Shown: piece after piece, positions 9,658 to 18,147 of the stretch
Layout: each line of letters begins with the position of its first letter
Position numbering within the stretch: position 1 is the stretch's first letter
Source: JBBQYD01 sp942493075
Lineage (GTDB): Bacteria > Verrucomicrobiota > Verrucomicrobiia > Limisphaerales > UBA8199
Assembly (NCBI GenBank): GCA_942493075.1
Contig: OW818681.1
Location: 3,038,001-3,102,000 of the forward strand
Direction: 5' to 3'
Length of the DNA: 64,000 bases
Made by a program: the position numbers and the translations under genes
Notes under the pieces: model-generated
The model's database searches: none
The model's input: the letters and a program-made list of their open reading frames with translations, nothing else
What the model was told of the DNA's origin: nothing

Positions 9658-9876
9658 ATGTCTCAGAACATGCTTGGCAATCACGCGGTCTGAGGCAAAT
9701 ATGGCCGGCATGTCGGTCTGTTTTTCAAAGGTGAACTGCCGCTCGTAGGATTTGGAGGCAATCTCTCGACTACCTCAGCGCAAGTCGCCGCCGTATTCGA
9801 CCGCATATGGGTAACAGGTCCGAATGATCAGAACATGCTGATGAACAACTTCTCTAATATTCAAGGCAAGCAATAG
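9658..9876 (+). pseudogene. Possible small gene remnant with an in-frame stop
   Basis: The 376 bp between feoB and the next gene hold no intact gene. In one frame, ATG at 9658 gives 11 codons (MSQNMLGNHAV) then TGA at 9691. The same frame then stays open for 61 codons to TAG at 9874, reading GFGGNLSTTSAQVAAVFDRI and WVTGPNDQNMLMNNFSNIQG. The composition looks coding (Gly/Asn-rich, amphipathic) but I do not recognise a family. It could be a chance frame. The hairpin AGGAAG/CTTCCT near 9611-9627 may serve feoB termination. Confidence 0.25.
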
Positions 9877-9928
9877 GTTAACAGCAGCGTCTGGCGGAAC
9901 GGGACTGACCGTTCCGCCACCTTTGATT

Positions 9929-10723
9929 ATGAGCCGAGCCACTCGAATACTTCTTTTTGGTCTACCCCTTGCAATGGTGCTGCTTCTCTTGCTATGGAAA
10001 GTTCCTGCTACGCATAAGGGAAAAATGACTGACGAGTATGGAACTGAATACCCAAATGATGATGACACACAAAGCGGTCCTGTTTTGCCGCAAGAGCTTA
10101 CTGTAGCTATCACTGCCGCGAATGATAAGCTGACAGAGTCTGTGTCATCCCCGCTCAGCAAGATTAAGAAACGCGCTTCTCAACTACCCGAGGGGGAGAT
10201 GATGGAGTTCCGTACAAACTTCGTCAGTAAGTATAAGCCAGCGATTCTGCGCTGGATTCAAGCTTACGAAGGGCGTGTGCCGTTCCCTGCTGATGCGGTC
10301 GTCCCTGAAAGGTTCGTAGAACGCGTTGGACTCAACTCCTCCTATTACGAATACGTGTTTGTCTTGGATGGGATCACTCTAGGGGTTGGGGATGCAAATG
10401 GGAAAGTCCAAGTCAGGTATTTGAACGTCGCTGAAGTAACTGCTCAAATGACCGCTATCCCTAGTAATTCAGTGCCACCCAAACTGGACAGCCCAGTAAG
10501 CCGCGAGGCCCTTCACCGAATGATTAAGGCAGATTCTGGTCTTGTGTGGAGAGAAGCGGACATCAAAGTCATTCCGACCGGGATTTCCGGTGCGATGAAT
10601 GGTGGAGCCAATGTAATCGTCGGCGGTGATATCGACGATTTCGTGTCGTGGAAGTACAATATCGTATTCGATTCTGAGGGCAGAATGGTTTATTACCTCA
10701 AAGGGGCTACGGCTGAGAGATGA
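9929..10723 (+). CDS. Hypothetical membrane-anchored protein
   Basis: 264 aa with an N-terminal membrane anchor or signal (ATRILLFGLPLAMVLLLLLW) and an otherwise soluble, probably periplasmic chain. The start is placed at the ATG at 9929; an in-frame TTG lies two codons upstream. Residues 45-75 are polar and predicted helical, followed by mixed alpha/beta sequence with FVLDGITLGVGDANGKVQVR and a C-terminal KYNIVFDSEGRMVYYLKG strand pair that looks like a small beta-sheet domain. I do not recognise a family. Codon use appears more AT-rich than feoB, suggesting a separate origin. Confidence 0.7.
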   Translation: MSRATRILLFGLPLAMVLLLLLWKVPATHKGKMTDEYGTEYPNDDDTQSGPVLPQELTVAITAANDKLTESVSSPLSKIKKRASQLPEGEMMEFRTNFVSKYKPAILRWIQAYEGRVPFPADAVVPERFVERVGLNSSYYEYVFVLDGITLGVGDANGKVQVRYLNVAEVTAQMTAIPSNSVPPKLDSPVSREALHRMIKADSGLVWREADIKVIPTGISGAMNGGANVIVGGDIDDFVSWKYNIVFDSEGRMVYYLKGATAER

Positions 10724-10885
10724 ACGTAGATCACTGATTTGGAAAGTCGATTAGGGCTTGATCCGTCGATTTGCCTTTGGACAGAATGCGGAACAATGGC
10801 GTCTTTGGCGAACAGCGGCACGGAAAGAGTTTGTCCTCGCGGATTTGCCCTATACACTGTGGCCGTCTTAACCAACTGAACCCTT

Positions 10886-11890
10886 ATGAGCATCCTATTC
10901 GGTATAGTGGTCGGTTTTGTAAGCTGGTTTCTGATCCGCTACCTAGCGGCGGGTTTTTACACGGTGAATCAAAATGAGCGCGCGATCAAAACGTCCTTCG
11001 GCCGGGCGGAACGTGTTGGGAATGCCACAATCTTGAGCGATCCCATTAGCGAGAGCCTGGGGGCAGAAGATAGGGATCGTTACGATTACCCGCAGGTGCG
11101 TGTCATTCCCCCTGGGGGGCCTTACTTCAAGTGGCCGTGGGAACGCATCTACAAGGTATCGGTTGCCACCCAGACAATCAACATGGCTGTCGATCCGGAG
11201 ACGCCCCACGCCAACCAATCGGGAACGGTTTTGGAAGCTGTTACCAAGGATCAATTGAACACAGGCTTAACAGGGCAGATAAGATACCGGGTATCTGAGA
11301 GGAACCTTTACGCCTATATCTTTGGCGTGAAGCGGCCGATTGTTCATGTGATGGGTTACTTCACATCGGTGTTGCGCGAACGCATCGCCAATTTCGAAGC
11401 TCCCTCCCTGCCACCCGCAGTCGTCGATCATGCAATCCCCACACCCGAATTAGCTGCTGCAGCGGTAGGAATCTCCATCAACGATCTTCGGAAAAATCTC
11501 CGGGATATTAATGAGCACATGGACCGGGAGTGCCGATCATCAGAGGCCCGCTACGGCATCATGCTGGATGCCTCGTTGATCACTGGCATTGATCCTCCGG
11601 GAGACGTCGAGTCCGCACTGGCTGCGATCAACACCGCCTATAACCAGGTGTCCTCAGATATCAGCCTGGCCCAGGCGTCAGCGGATCAGAAACTGGTGCA
11701 ATCCAAGCGTGCTGTGGAGATTGAGACTCTAAAGGCTCAAGCCGAAGTGGAGCCGCTTAAGGCGCTGGCAGACCAGCTTAAGGAATTAAAGAAAGCGGGA
11801 AATGACGCCCTGGCTGCCTATGTACGCAACGTGCGTTTGAGACTGTTCAGCGAAGCCCGCAAGGCGGTCGTGGAGGTGCCTCATGATTAG
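10886..11890 (+). CDS. SPFH/Band-7 domain protein A
   Basis: 334-aa membrane protein of the stomatin/prohibitin/flotillin/HflK-C superfamily. One N-terminal membrane segment (about 2-24) is followed by the SPFH domain (about 25-240): FYTVNQNERAIKTSFGRAER is the classic entry, and QVRVIPPGGPYFKWPWERIY and TINMAVDPETPHANQSGTVL follow. A helical, charged coiled-coil (about 240-325, ALAAINTAYNQVSSDISLAQ onward) ends the protein, as in oligomerising flotillins. It overlaps the next SPFH gene by 8 bp, so the two products probably form a hetero-oligomer as HflK and HflC do (inference). Confidence 0.85.
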   Translation: MSILFGIVVGFVSWFLIRYLAAGFYTVNQNERAIKTSFGRAERVGNATILSDPISESLGAEDRDRYDYPQVRVIPPGGPYFKWPWERIYKVSVATQTINMAVDPETPHANQSGTVLEAVTKDQLNTGLTGQIRYRVSERNLYAYIFGVKRPIVHVMGYFTSVLRERIANFEAPSLPPAVVDHAIPTPELAAAAVGISINDLRKNLRDINEHMDRECRSSEARYGIMLDASLITGIDPPGDVESALAAINTAYNQVSSDISLAQASADQKLVQSKRAVEIETLKAQAEVEPLKALADQLKELKKAGNDALAAYVRNVRLRLFSEARKAVVEVPHD

Positions 11891-12773
11891 CTTTCTCTTT
11901 GCCGCAGTCGGCACATTTATCGGACTGTTTATCCTGGGACCGATCATCTCGGGTTTGGCACGCCTGACCGGGGTTTACACGATTGTCCAGGAACGGCAAT
12001 GCAAGGTTTACGTCCTGTTCGGCAAAGTTGAACTGATCCTGGATGAACCGGGATTGCACCTGCTGTGGTTCAAGCTTGGGTTCAAGGCGCCATTGGTGAA
12101 TTGGCTCGGTCGATGCCATGTGCTCGACATGCGGTTGGATCAGGAGTATCTCCGCAGCCAGGCCGTGAACTCTGAAGAAGGCGCACCAATGGGCATCGGG
12201 ATCTGGTATGAGATGTTCATCAGCAACCCGGCCAGCTACCTGTTTAAGAATGCCGATCCACGCGGGTCTCTGGCAGCGAATGTCAGCAATTCGACGGTGC
12301 GTTGCCTGAGCAACTTGAAACTGGGAGAGATGCTTGAGAACCGGCACGTGATGAGCCAGACCGTCCGCGCTGAGGTTTCACCCAAGTCCCATGAATGGGG
12401 CTACCAACTCGGTTCTGTTTACATCCGTAAGGTCCACTTCCGTGATGCGAACATGATCAAGCAGATTGAGGAGAAGGTCGTCAATCGCTTGCGGCAGGTG
12501 ACCTCGGCCATCAAGCAGGATGGCGCCAACCAGGTAAGTATTATAACGAGCACAGCGGAACGTCAGGCGGCGATCGAGTTTGCCAAGGCTGCCGCCATGC
12601 GTCCCAAAGTGGTTGGGGCCGGGTTGAAGGAAATTACAGCCGATCCGGCTATCTCCAAAGCGATGTTTGACATTCTTGAAGCCCAGAAACTGATCGAAGG
12701 AGAGACGGAAATCGTTCTGCTACCGGCCGGGCAGGAACTATTGAAGCAACTCGTCGCGGTCGAGGCCAAGTAA
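11883..12773 (+). CDS. SPFH/Band-7 domain protein B
   Basis: 296-aa partner of the preceding SPFH gene, which it overlaps by 8 bp. The N-terminus ISFLFAAVGTFIGLFILGPI is one membrane segment. GVYTIVQERQCKVYVLFGKV starts the SPFH domain, DEPGLHLLWFKLG matches the family's PGLHF-type motif, and a helical segment with AIKQDGANQVSIITSTAERQ and AAIEFAKAAAMRP follows, typical of the stomatin/prohibitin C-terminal helix. SPFH pairs usually form membrane microdomain scaffolds or regulate FtsH-type proteases. No protease or NfeD gene is adjacent, so the target is unknown. Confidence 0.87.
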   Translation: MISFLFAAVGTFIGLFILGPIISGLARLTGVYTIVQERQCKVYVLFGKVELILDEPGLHLLWFKLGFKAPLVNWLGRCHVLDMRLDQEYLRSQAVNSEEGAPMGIGIWYEMFISNPASYLFKNADPRGSLAANVSNSTVRCLSNLKLGEMLENRHVMSQTVRAEVSPKSHEWGYQLGSVYIRKVHFRDANMIKQIEEKVVNRLRQVTSAIKQDGANQVSIITSTAERQAAIEFAKAAAMRPKVVGAGLKEITADPAISKAMFDILEAQKLIEGETEIVLLPAGQELLKQLVAVEAK

Positions 12774-12810
12774 ACGCAGGCCCACCAGCCGGTGTCTGGT
12801 GAAAACGGAA

Positions 12811-13650
12811 TCAATTGGCCGGCAACCCCGGCTCGATCACGGGCGGAGCGTTCGTTGTCACGGTGGAGTTGGCTAAAGGAATTGCATCGGCCACCGCCAG
12901 TTCATCGGGTAGAATCGTGATCGCGATTCGCCTGTTTTTGGCGCGTCCCTCGGCGGTGGAGTTCTCTGCAATGGGACGGAACTCACCATAACCTACAGCG
13001 CCCAGACGATGGGGATCTACACCGGCGCGTTCAATTAAGAAGTGCACGGCTGCGAGTGCACGGGCTGCGGACAACTCCCAGTTGCTGGCGAAACGGCTTT
13101 GGGCGGTCGGGCGGATGGGAACATTGTCTGTGTGTCCGATCACGTGGATTTTCAACTCTGGATGTGAAGTTAAAAGATCTGCGATCTTTTGCATGACTGC
13201 AGCCCCATCCGGCTTCAGAATCGCCTCGCCCGAGTCGAACATGATGCGATCTACGATGCTCACCGTGAGCTTCCCTTGCAGCTTGGAAATCGTTACATCC
13301 TTGGACTCGAGTTGCTGGCGCATCTCGTCTTCAAGCGATCGTGCGACTTGGCCAACCAAAGCCTTCTCCCGCTCAAGATCAGCGATCTGGTTGGTCAATC
13401 GGGCGATATAGTCCTGATTCGTCTGGTTAATCCCGGACACGCGTGAAAGATCGGCGGCAAGATCATTCAACTCAGCACGCGTGGACTTGGCGGCATGCTG
13501 GTGGGTGGTTCTAAGATGCGACCACATCACCGCAAAAACAACGGCCGTGATCACCCCGAGTCCTGCCACCACCCAGGCAGCTATCAACTTGCGCGAGGCT
13601 GATGCTTCCCGTCGTTCCGTGGCTGCGAACGGATTACTCAAATCGCTCAT
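12811..13650 (-). CDS. OmpA/MotB-family peptidoglycan-associated protein
   Basis: 279 aa: one N-terminal membrane helix (about 24-46, LIAAWVVAGLGVITAVVFAV), a periplasmic coiled coil (about 50-125) and an OmpA_C-like peptidoglycan-binding domain (about 130-255). That domain has RIMFDSGEAILKPDGAAVM, IHVIGHTDNVPI and ELSAARALAAVHFLI followed by GYGEFRPIAENST and KNRRIAITI. The topology is MotB-like, yet no motA partner is adjacent, so a general cell-wall tether is more likely than a flagellar stator. It converges on the SPFH pair with 37 bp between; CACCAG/CTGGTG at 12783-12801 is a weak hairpin there. Confidence 0.88.
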   Translation of the reverse strand: MSDLSNPFAATERREASASRKLIAAWVVAGLGVITAVVFAVMWSHLRTTHQHAAKSTRAELNDLAADLSRVSGINQTNQDYIARLTNQIADLEREKALVGQVARSLEDEMRQQLESKDVTISKLQGKLTVSIVDRIMFDSGEAILKPDGAAVMQKIADLLTSHPELKIHVIGHTDNVPIRPTAQSRFASNWELSAARALAAVHFLIERAGVDPHRLGAVGYGEFRPIAENSTAEGRAKNRRIAITILPDELAVADAIPLANSTVTTNAPPVIEPGLPAN

Positions 13651-13986
13651 ACTTTCCTTTGGAGCGAGAATGGTGCGGATTGTTCACACCTTTCTCGACA
13701 CGCAGACAGTATAGCGGTTCACCGTCGGCGGAAAATCTCAAAGTGACCCCGTGCCATTGGTTCCAGTGGAGTTCAGGGATGGATGCCATCCGTGGCAGGG
13801 CAGAGCCCTTCCGATTCACTCTGAAGCCTTACTCGCTTACCGTCACACCCGCAGCGAGTGTCGCGGAAGAAAATAACATGATTTCTGCCTTGCCATTCCT
13901 GTGGAAAATGTATCTTTAGGATCAGTAAAGCCCGTTCGAGCAGACCGATGCCATTGGCAGCCGATGGCAGGATTTCGGATCAGCAT
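13651..13986 (+). other. Divergent intergenic region before the primary sigma factor
   Basis: 336 bp between the OmpA/MotB gene (minus) and rpoD (plus); it must hold both promoters. I see no ORF of note and cannot assign -35/-10 boxes confidently. The rpoD frame is open upstream to 13948, but the first 13 codons read as non-family sequence. Confidence 0.5.
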
Positions 13987-15798
13987 ATGTCGAAAGGAAA
14001 ACGCAAGCGCAGCCTCGCCGCACGGACCTCGCATAAGGCCAAGCCGGCGCGCCAAGTCCGGCCCAAACGCAAAGCCAAGCCGCGTGCAAAACCTAAGTTG
14101 GTGGTTCGCAAGCCCGTTGAACTGGTCCGCCCGCGGAACGGCAAGCACGCTCCGAATGGGGTGCATGACTTGGCCAAGCCCGAACAGGTTGTTGTTCCTG
14201 CCAGTCTCATCGTCGAAGATAAAGTCCGCGAACTGCTCCGTCTGGCGCGAGAGCAAGGGAGCCTGACCTTTGACGATGTCGCCGAGGCATTGCCAAGTGA
14301 CATTGCTACTCCAGACGATCTCGACCAGGTCCTCACCAAGTTGCGCAGCCTTGAAGTTGAAATCGTGGATACAACGGAACTGGATCACGATTCAGCGCCG
14401 GAAGAAGAGCCGGAAGATGATGCCGACCGCTTTAAGAGCCTCGATGATCCAGTAAGGGTTTACCTGCGCCAGATGGGGCGAGTGCCGTTGCTTACCAGGG
14501 ATGAGGAGGTGGAGATCTGCCGCTGCATTGAAGAGGCGGAAGCGAGGGCCTGTGAACTCATCTATAGGGTCGGTTTTTGCTCCAAAGAGCATCTGGCCAT
14601 GGCCGAGAAACTGATCTCCGCTCCCCCCAAGGAGCGTTTCGACCGCATAGTGATGGACCATCTCAGCGAGAGTCGGGATCATCATCTTTCCTATTTGCGC
14701 AGGCTAGTGCCAGAGGTCCGGCGGCTTGATAAGCGCGTTGATCAACGCTTCGCTGCCTGGATCGCCGCACCGGCAAATCAGAAACAAAGAGCGTGGCGTC
14801 TTTTCCAGAACACGGATAGACAGCTACAGGCCATGCTGCCCAAGTTCCGATTTAAACAGAAGTTCCTCGACGAGATCAGCCTGGTCCTGGAGAACATCCG
14901 CGATCAGTTTGAAAAACTGACTGGCCTGCGCAGGAATGGCGGCACGGAAGGCGCGCCTGCACAGCATGCGGACCGCCTGCGGGCACTTGAGCAACTGGTG
15001 CGAATGCCGTCGGCGGACTATCTCGCCTTGTGCCGCGAGTTAAATCTCCGTGCGATGCAGGGAAATGAAGCCAAGTCTCACATGGTTGAGGCCAACCTCC
15101 GCCTCGTCATATCGATCGCGAAGAAATACGTCAATCGAGGGCAGTCCTTTCTGGATCTTATTCAGGAGGGGAATATGGGCCTGATGAAGGCGGTGGAAAA
15201 GTTCGAGTATCGTCGAGGGTATAAATTCTCCACATATGCGACCTGGTGGATACGGCAATCCATCACGCGATGCCTGGCTGATCAGGCGAGAACCATCCGT
15301 ATTCCGGTGCACATGATGGAAGTCATCAACCGTCTCTGGCGCACGCAAAAGCAGTTGATGCAGGAATTGGGCCGGGAAGCCACCGCAGAGGAAATTGGGG
15401 AGGGCATGGATCTGCCCGTGGAACGTGTCCGGGCGATACTGCGAATGGCACAACAACCGATATCGCTTCAGACTCCCGTGGGTGAAACCGAAGAGACCCA
15501 CGTTGGAGATCTGATTGAGGATAAAAGTGCCGAGAGCCCGATTGATGTGACCAGCTTCAACCTGCTCAAGGGACGGCTAGGGGAGGTGCTCACGGGGCTG
15601 ACAGAGCGCGAACGGCGGATATTGGAACTGCGTTACGGCTTAGCGGACGGTTATCCGCGCACCCTTGAGGAGGTCGGCAAGCATTACAGCGTCACCCGTG
15701 AGCGAATCCGGCAGATCGAGTCCAAAGCGCTTCGCAAGCTCAGGCACCCGACCCGCCGGGTTAAACTTGAAGGGTTCCTGGAGACAACCCAGAGTTGA
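13987..15798 (+). CDS. rpoD: RNA polymerase primary sigma factor (sigma-70, RpoD)
   Basis: 603-aa group 1 sigma factor. A basic Lys/Arg/Pro-rich leader (about 1-55) precedes region 1.1 (about 70-125) and region 1.2 (DPVRVYLRQMGRVPLLTRDE). The non-conserved insert between 1.2 and 2.1 runs from about 190 to 360. Region 2 starts near 366 with MVEANLRLVISIAKKYVNRG and contains FLDLIQEGNMGLMKAVEKF and YKFSTYATWWIRQSITR. Region 3 has IRIPVHMMEVINRL. Region 4 has LTERERRILELRYGL and SVTRERIRQIESKALRKLR. The ATG at 13987 is preferred over an in-frame ATG at 13948 because the protein then begins with the basic leader. Confidence 0.95.
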   Translation: MSKGKRKRSLAARTSHKAKPARQVRPKRKAKPRAKPKLVVRKPVELVRPRNGKHAPNGVHDLAKPEQVVVPASLIVEDKVRELLRLAREQGSLTFDDVAEALPSDIATPDDLDQVLTKLRSLEVEIVDTTELDHDSAPEEEPEDDADRFKSLDDPVRVYLRQMGRVPLLTRDEEVEICRCIEEAEARACELIYRVGFCSKEHLAMAEKLISAPPKERFDRIVMDHLSESRDHHLSYLRRLVPEVRRLDKRVDQRFAAWIAAPANQKQRAWRLFQNTDRQLQAMLPKFRFKQKFLDEISLVLENIRDQFEKLTGLRRNGGTEGAPAQHADRLRALEQLVRMPSADYLALCRELNLRAMQGNEAKSHMVEANLRLVISIAKKYVNRGQSFLDLIQEGNMGLMKAVEKFEYRRGYKFSTYATWWIRQSITRCLADQARTIRIPVHMMEVINRLWRTQKQLMQELGREATAEEIGEGMDLPVERVRAILRMAQQPISLQTPVGETEETHVGDLIEDKSAESPIDVTSFNLLKGRLGEVLTGLTERERRILELRYGLADGYPRTLEEVGKHYSVTRERIRQIESKALRKLRHPTRRVKLEGFLETTQS

Positions 15799-15802
15799 TG
15801 GA

Positions 15803-16141
15803 TTAAGCTGACCCGGGCTGGTTCTCCAATTCGCCCAGAGTCAGCACGTCGCGTTCGACTATCAGAATTTCAGCCTGATCCAATTCCTTCTTCAGTTGCC
15901 ATCGAAAACCAGCAAAGAAGCTTCTCGCCTTCTTTTCGTCTTCGGCCAGCACCCGAACGATAACGATCTGATCGCGATAGGTGTAGCGTCCAACCCGCCA
16001 GAGCCCCTCGGTCTCCTGGGGGAAGAGTGTTAATCCACCAAACTCTGCCACCAGGAGTCGTTTGCAAGCCGCGAGCTTTTCCTCTTCAACCGGGCTCCCG
16101 TCATTATGCCGGAGCGGGAAATAGAGTTCGTACTCTTTCAA
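15803..16141 (-). CDS. Hypothetical 112-aa protein
   Basis: Small soluble protein with no signal or membrane segment, starting MKEYELYFPLRHNDGSPV. The middle reads LTLFPQETEGLWRVG and IVIVRVLAEDEKKARSFFAG, an alternating alpha/beta pattern suggesting a small ferredoxin-like fold. I do not recognise a family. It starts 9 bp downstream of the HEAT-repeat gene and ends 4 bp from the rpoD stop (convergent). Confidence 0.65.
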   Translation of the reverse strand: MKEYELYFPLRHNDGSPVEEEKLAACKRLLVAEFGGLTLFPQETEGLWRVGRYTYRDQIVIVRVLAEDEKKARSFFAGFRWQLKKELDQAEILIVERDVLTLGELENQPGSA

Positions 16142-16150
16142 ACCTTGCGA

Positions 16151-18127
16151 TTATTGGATCAATTTCTGCGCTTCGGCTCGGGTCTTGGCGTCGCCGGACT
16201 TCTCGACGACCAGGCGCAGCGCCTTGCCACGTTCTTCAGCGGAAAGCTTATCCTTCTGGCCAATTGCTACTTTGATCAACGCTGCCGAAGCGTCTTCCAC
16301 CAGGGCGGGTTCGCTCATGCAAGGAACAAGAAAACCGAGTGCTGCGGGTCCCGAGAGGTCCTTGGCCACCCCCAGAGCCAGACGCTTTTCCTCCGTCCTG
16401 GTGATCAGGGGGAGAATCGCCTTGAGTTGTTCGGCCTTCCGATCGGAAGCGAGCTTATGAGTATTTTGAAGGAATTCCAAATAGCCCCGGGTGGCCAGAA
16501 TCTTGTGCGAATCTTTCGATCCAGACTGGGCTACATGCATGAGTGGTTCGGTAACGGCCGCATCCTCAGGCCAATTGTTGGGCCATGTAGCCAGAGTGCG
16601 AACAGCCTCGTCCTGCAGGCTCTCGTCTGAAGCTGATGCCGCGCTTGCGACGGCTTTGAGCGCGTCGGCCCCACCACACGCAGCCAGCGCCTGGAGGACG
16701 CTCACACGGACGTTCACAGGCGAGGTTTCCATCAGCGGAATGAGGACCCCGGAAGCTGGCGAACCGACACGACCGCTGACGGCTACCAGCGCGGTTTCTA
16801 CGCGGGTCAGATCGGCAGGGGACTGAGCCTTTGCCAGGAGGCGTGTTAAAACAGGCAGTTCCGAGGCGTTGCCAAGGCTGCCCAGATACTGCAGGGCGGC
16901 GTTTCGCACTTCGGGTTCCTGGGCTGCTGCACAGGGTACAACCTGTGGCATCACGCTCTCAATCCGGCGTTGTGCCGCCAGCAGTATGGCAGCGGCTTTC
17001 AGCTTGGGCGCAGCCTTTGAAATTGTCTCTGCCAGGAATCGATCAACCTCCTGTCCTGCCATGCGTCCAACGGCTGCGGAAGCCGGTGTCGCGATGTCTG
17101 GGGAGGCTTCGGCTGCGATTTGCAGCAAGACGGGAGCAGAGGCGGCCTCACCTCGTCGATCCAGAATTTCAATTGCGGCCAGGCAAAGTTTCTTATCGGA
17201 ATCGCGGGCGGCTTTGGTGATGGCAGGCAATGCGGCTGGGTCATTGCGATCTCCCAGGGCCAGGAGGATCAGAGGGCGCAGTTCGCTGGGGGCTTTATCC
17301 ATCTCAGCGGCAAGAGCAGCCGTGGCCTTTGGGCCGGGCAACTCGCGAGCCGTGCGAAGGCCGATGTGAACAAACGGTCTTTTATCCGAACGCAATTGCT
17401 CCAGGAGCAGCGGGATTCCAGCGTCGCCCCGGGCCAGGATGGCTCCGCGCGTGGCTTCGAGCACCTTTTGCTGGGCTGCGCCGGACGCCCTGACCTCATC
17501 ATACAAGTTGGCGGCGGTGCTTGCCTTGCCATCCCTCAGCAAACCTTCGGCGCAGAGAATCGCACCTTGCGCCAGCAATGTTCGATGTTGAGCGTCAGAC
17601 TTGGCCAATGCACGGCTCAAGATCTTCGCAGGCTGGCTCCCACCGACTCGACCGAGAGCTTCAGAAGCGGCCGCGACAACCTCCAGGTCCGTGCTCTTGA
17701 GATGCCTGGCCAGAATGTCTGTGGCCTTTGCGTCTCGGCGCACGCCGACAGAGTTGATCACACCCACGAGCAAACGGCCATCAAGCTTCTCGGCTGCGTC
17801 ACGGAGGGCGCGGTCTGCGGCCTCGCCGGGGATTGCCTGCAGCGCGATGCGCGCCCAGGACGATAGGTTAGTATCGGCCAGCAGTGGCTTGAGCACCGGC
17901 ACAGCCTCGGCTGATCCGTAGATCGCCAGATTCTTGCAGGCCACAGCCTTTTCGCCCGGGGCGGCTGATGACTGCACGATTTGCAGATACTGCTGTTCTT
18001 TCGCACTGGGTGCCGCGCACAATATTTGAGAGCTTGCGATCAGGGCTGCGACTGCGACACATAATCCACAGGGCAGAACTCGAATTGAACGTGAGAAAGG
18101 CTTCATCTGGGAAGGGAAAGTTTTCAT
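16151..18127 (-). CDS. Secreted HEAT-repeat protein
   Basis: 658 aa starting with a signal peptide (IRVLPCGLCVAVAALIASSQ then ILCAAPSA). The rest is a regular series of helical HEAT repeats of about 30-38 residues, for example EVVAAASEALGRVGGSQPAK, EVRNAALQYLGSLGNASELP and NVRVSVLQALAACGGADAL. Such solenoids bind proteins; Verrucomicrobiota and Planctomycetota encode many secreted ones, often beside oxidoreductases as here. The frame opens further upstream (ATG at 18160), but the ATG at 18127 avoids overlap with the Gfo/Idh gene and begins the signal peptide. Binding partner unknown. Confidence 0.83.
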   Translation of the reverse strand: MKTFPSQMKPFSRSIRVLPCGLCVAVAALIASSQILCAAPSAKEQQYLQIVQSSAAPGEKAVACKNLAIYGSAEAVPVLKPLLADTNLSSWARIALQAIPGEAADRALRDAAEKLDGRLLVGVINSVGVRRDAKATDILARHLKSTDLEVVAAASEALGRVGGSQPAKILSRALAKSDAQHRTLLAQGAILCAEGLLRDGKASTAANLYDEVRASGAAQQKVLEATRGAILARGDAGIPLLLEQLRSDKRPFVHIGLRTARELPGPKATAALAAEMDKAPSELRPLILLALGDRNDPAALPAITKAARDSDKKLCLAAIEILDRRGEAASAPVLLQIAAEASPDIATPASAAVGRMAGQEVDRFLAETISKAAPKLKAAAILLAAQRRIESVMPQVVPCAAAQEPEVRNAALQYLGSLGNASELPVLTRLLAKAQSPADLTRVETALVAVSGRVGSPASGVLIPLMETSPVNVRVSVLQALAACGGADALKAVASAASASDESLQDEAVRTLATWPNNWPEDAAVTEPLMHVAQSGSKDSHKILATRGYLEFLQNTHKLASDRKAEQLKAILPLITRTEEKRLALGVAKDLSGPAALGFLVPCMSEPALVEDASAALIKVAIGQKDKLSAEERGKALRLVVEKSGDAKTRAEAQKLIQ

Positions 18128-18147
18128 ATTGGGTCGTGAAAAACGGT

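Noticed and set aside
12783..12801. CACCAG/CTGGTG hairpin between convergent genes
   Set aside because: Six-bp stem with no T-run; too weak to call as a terminator.
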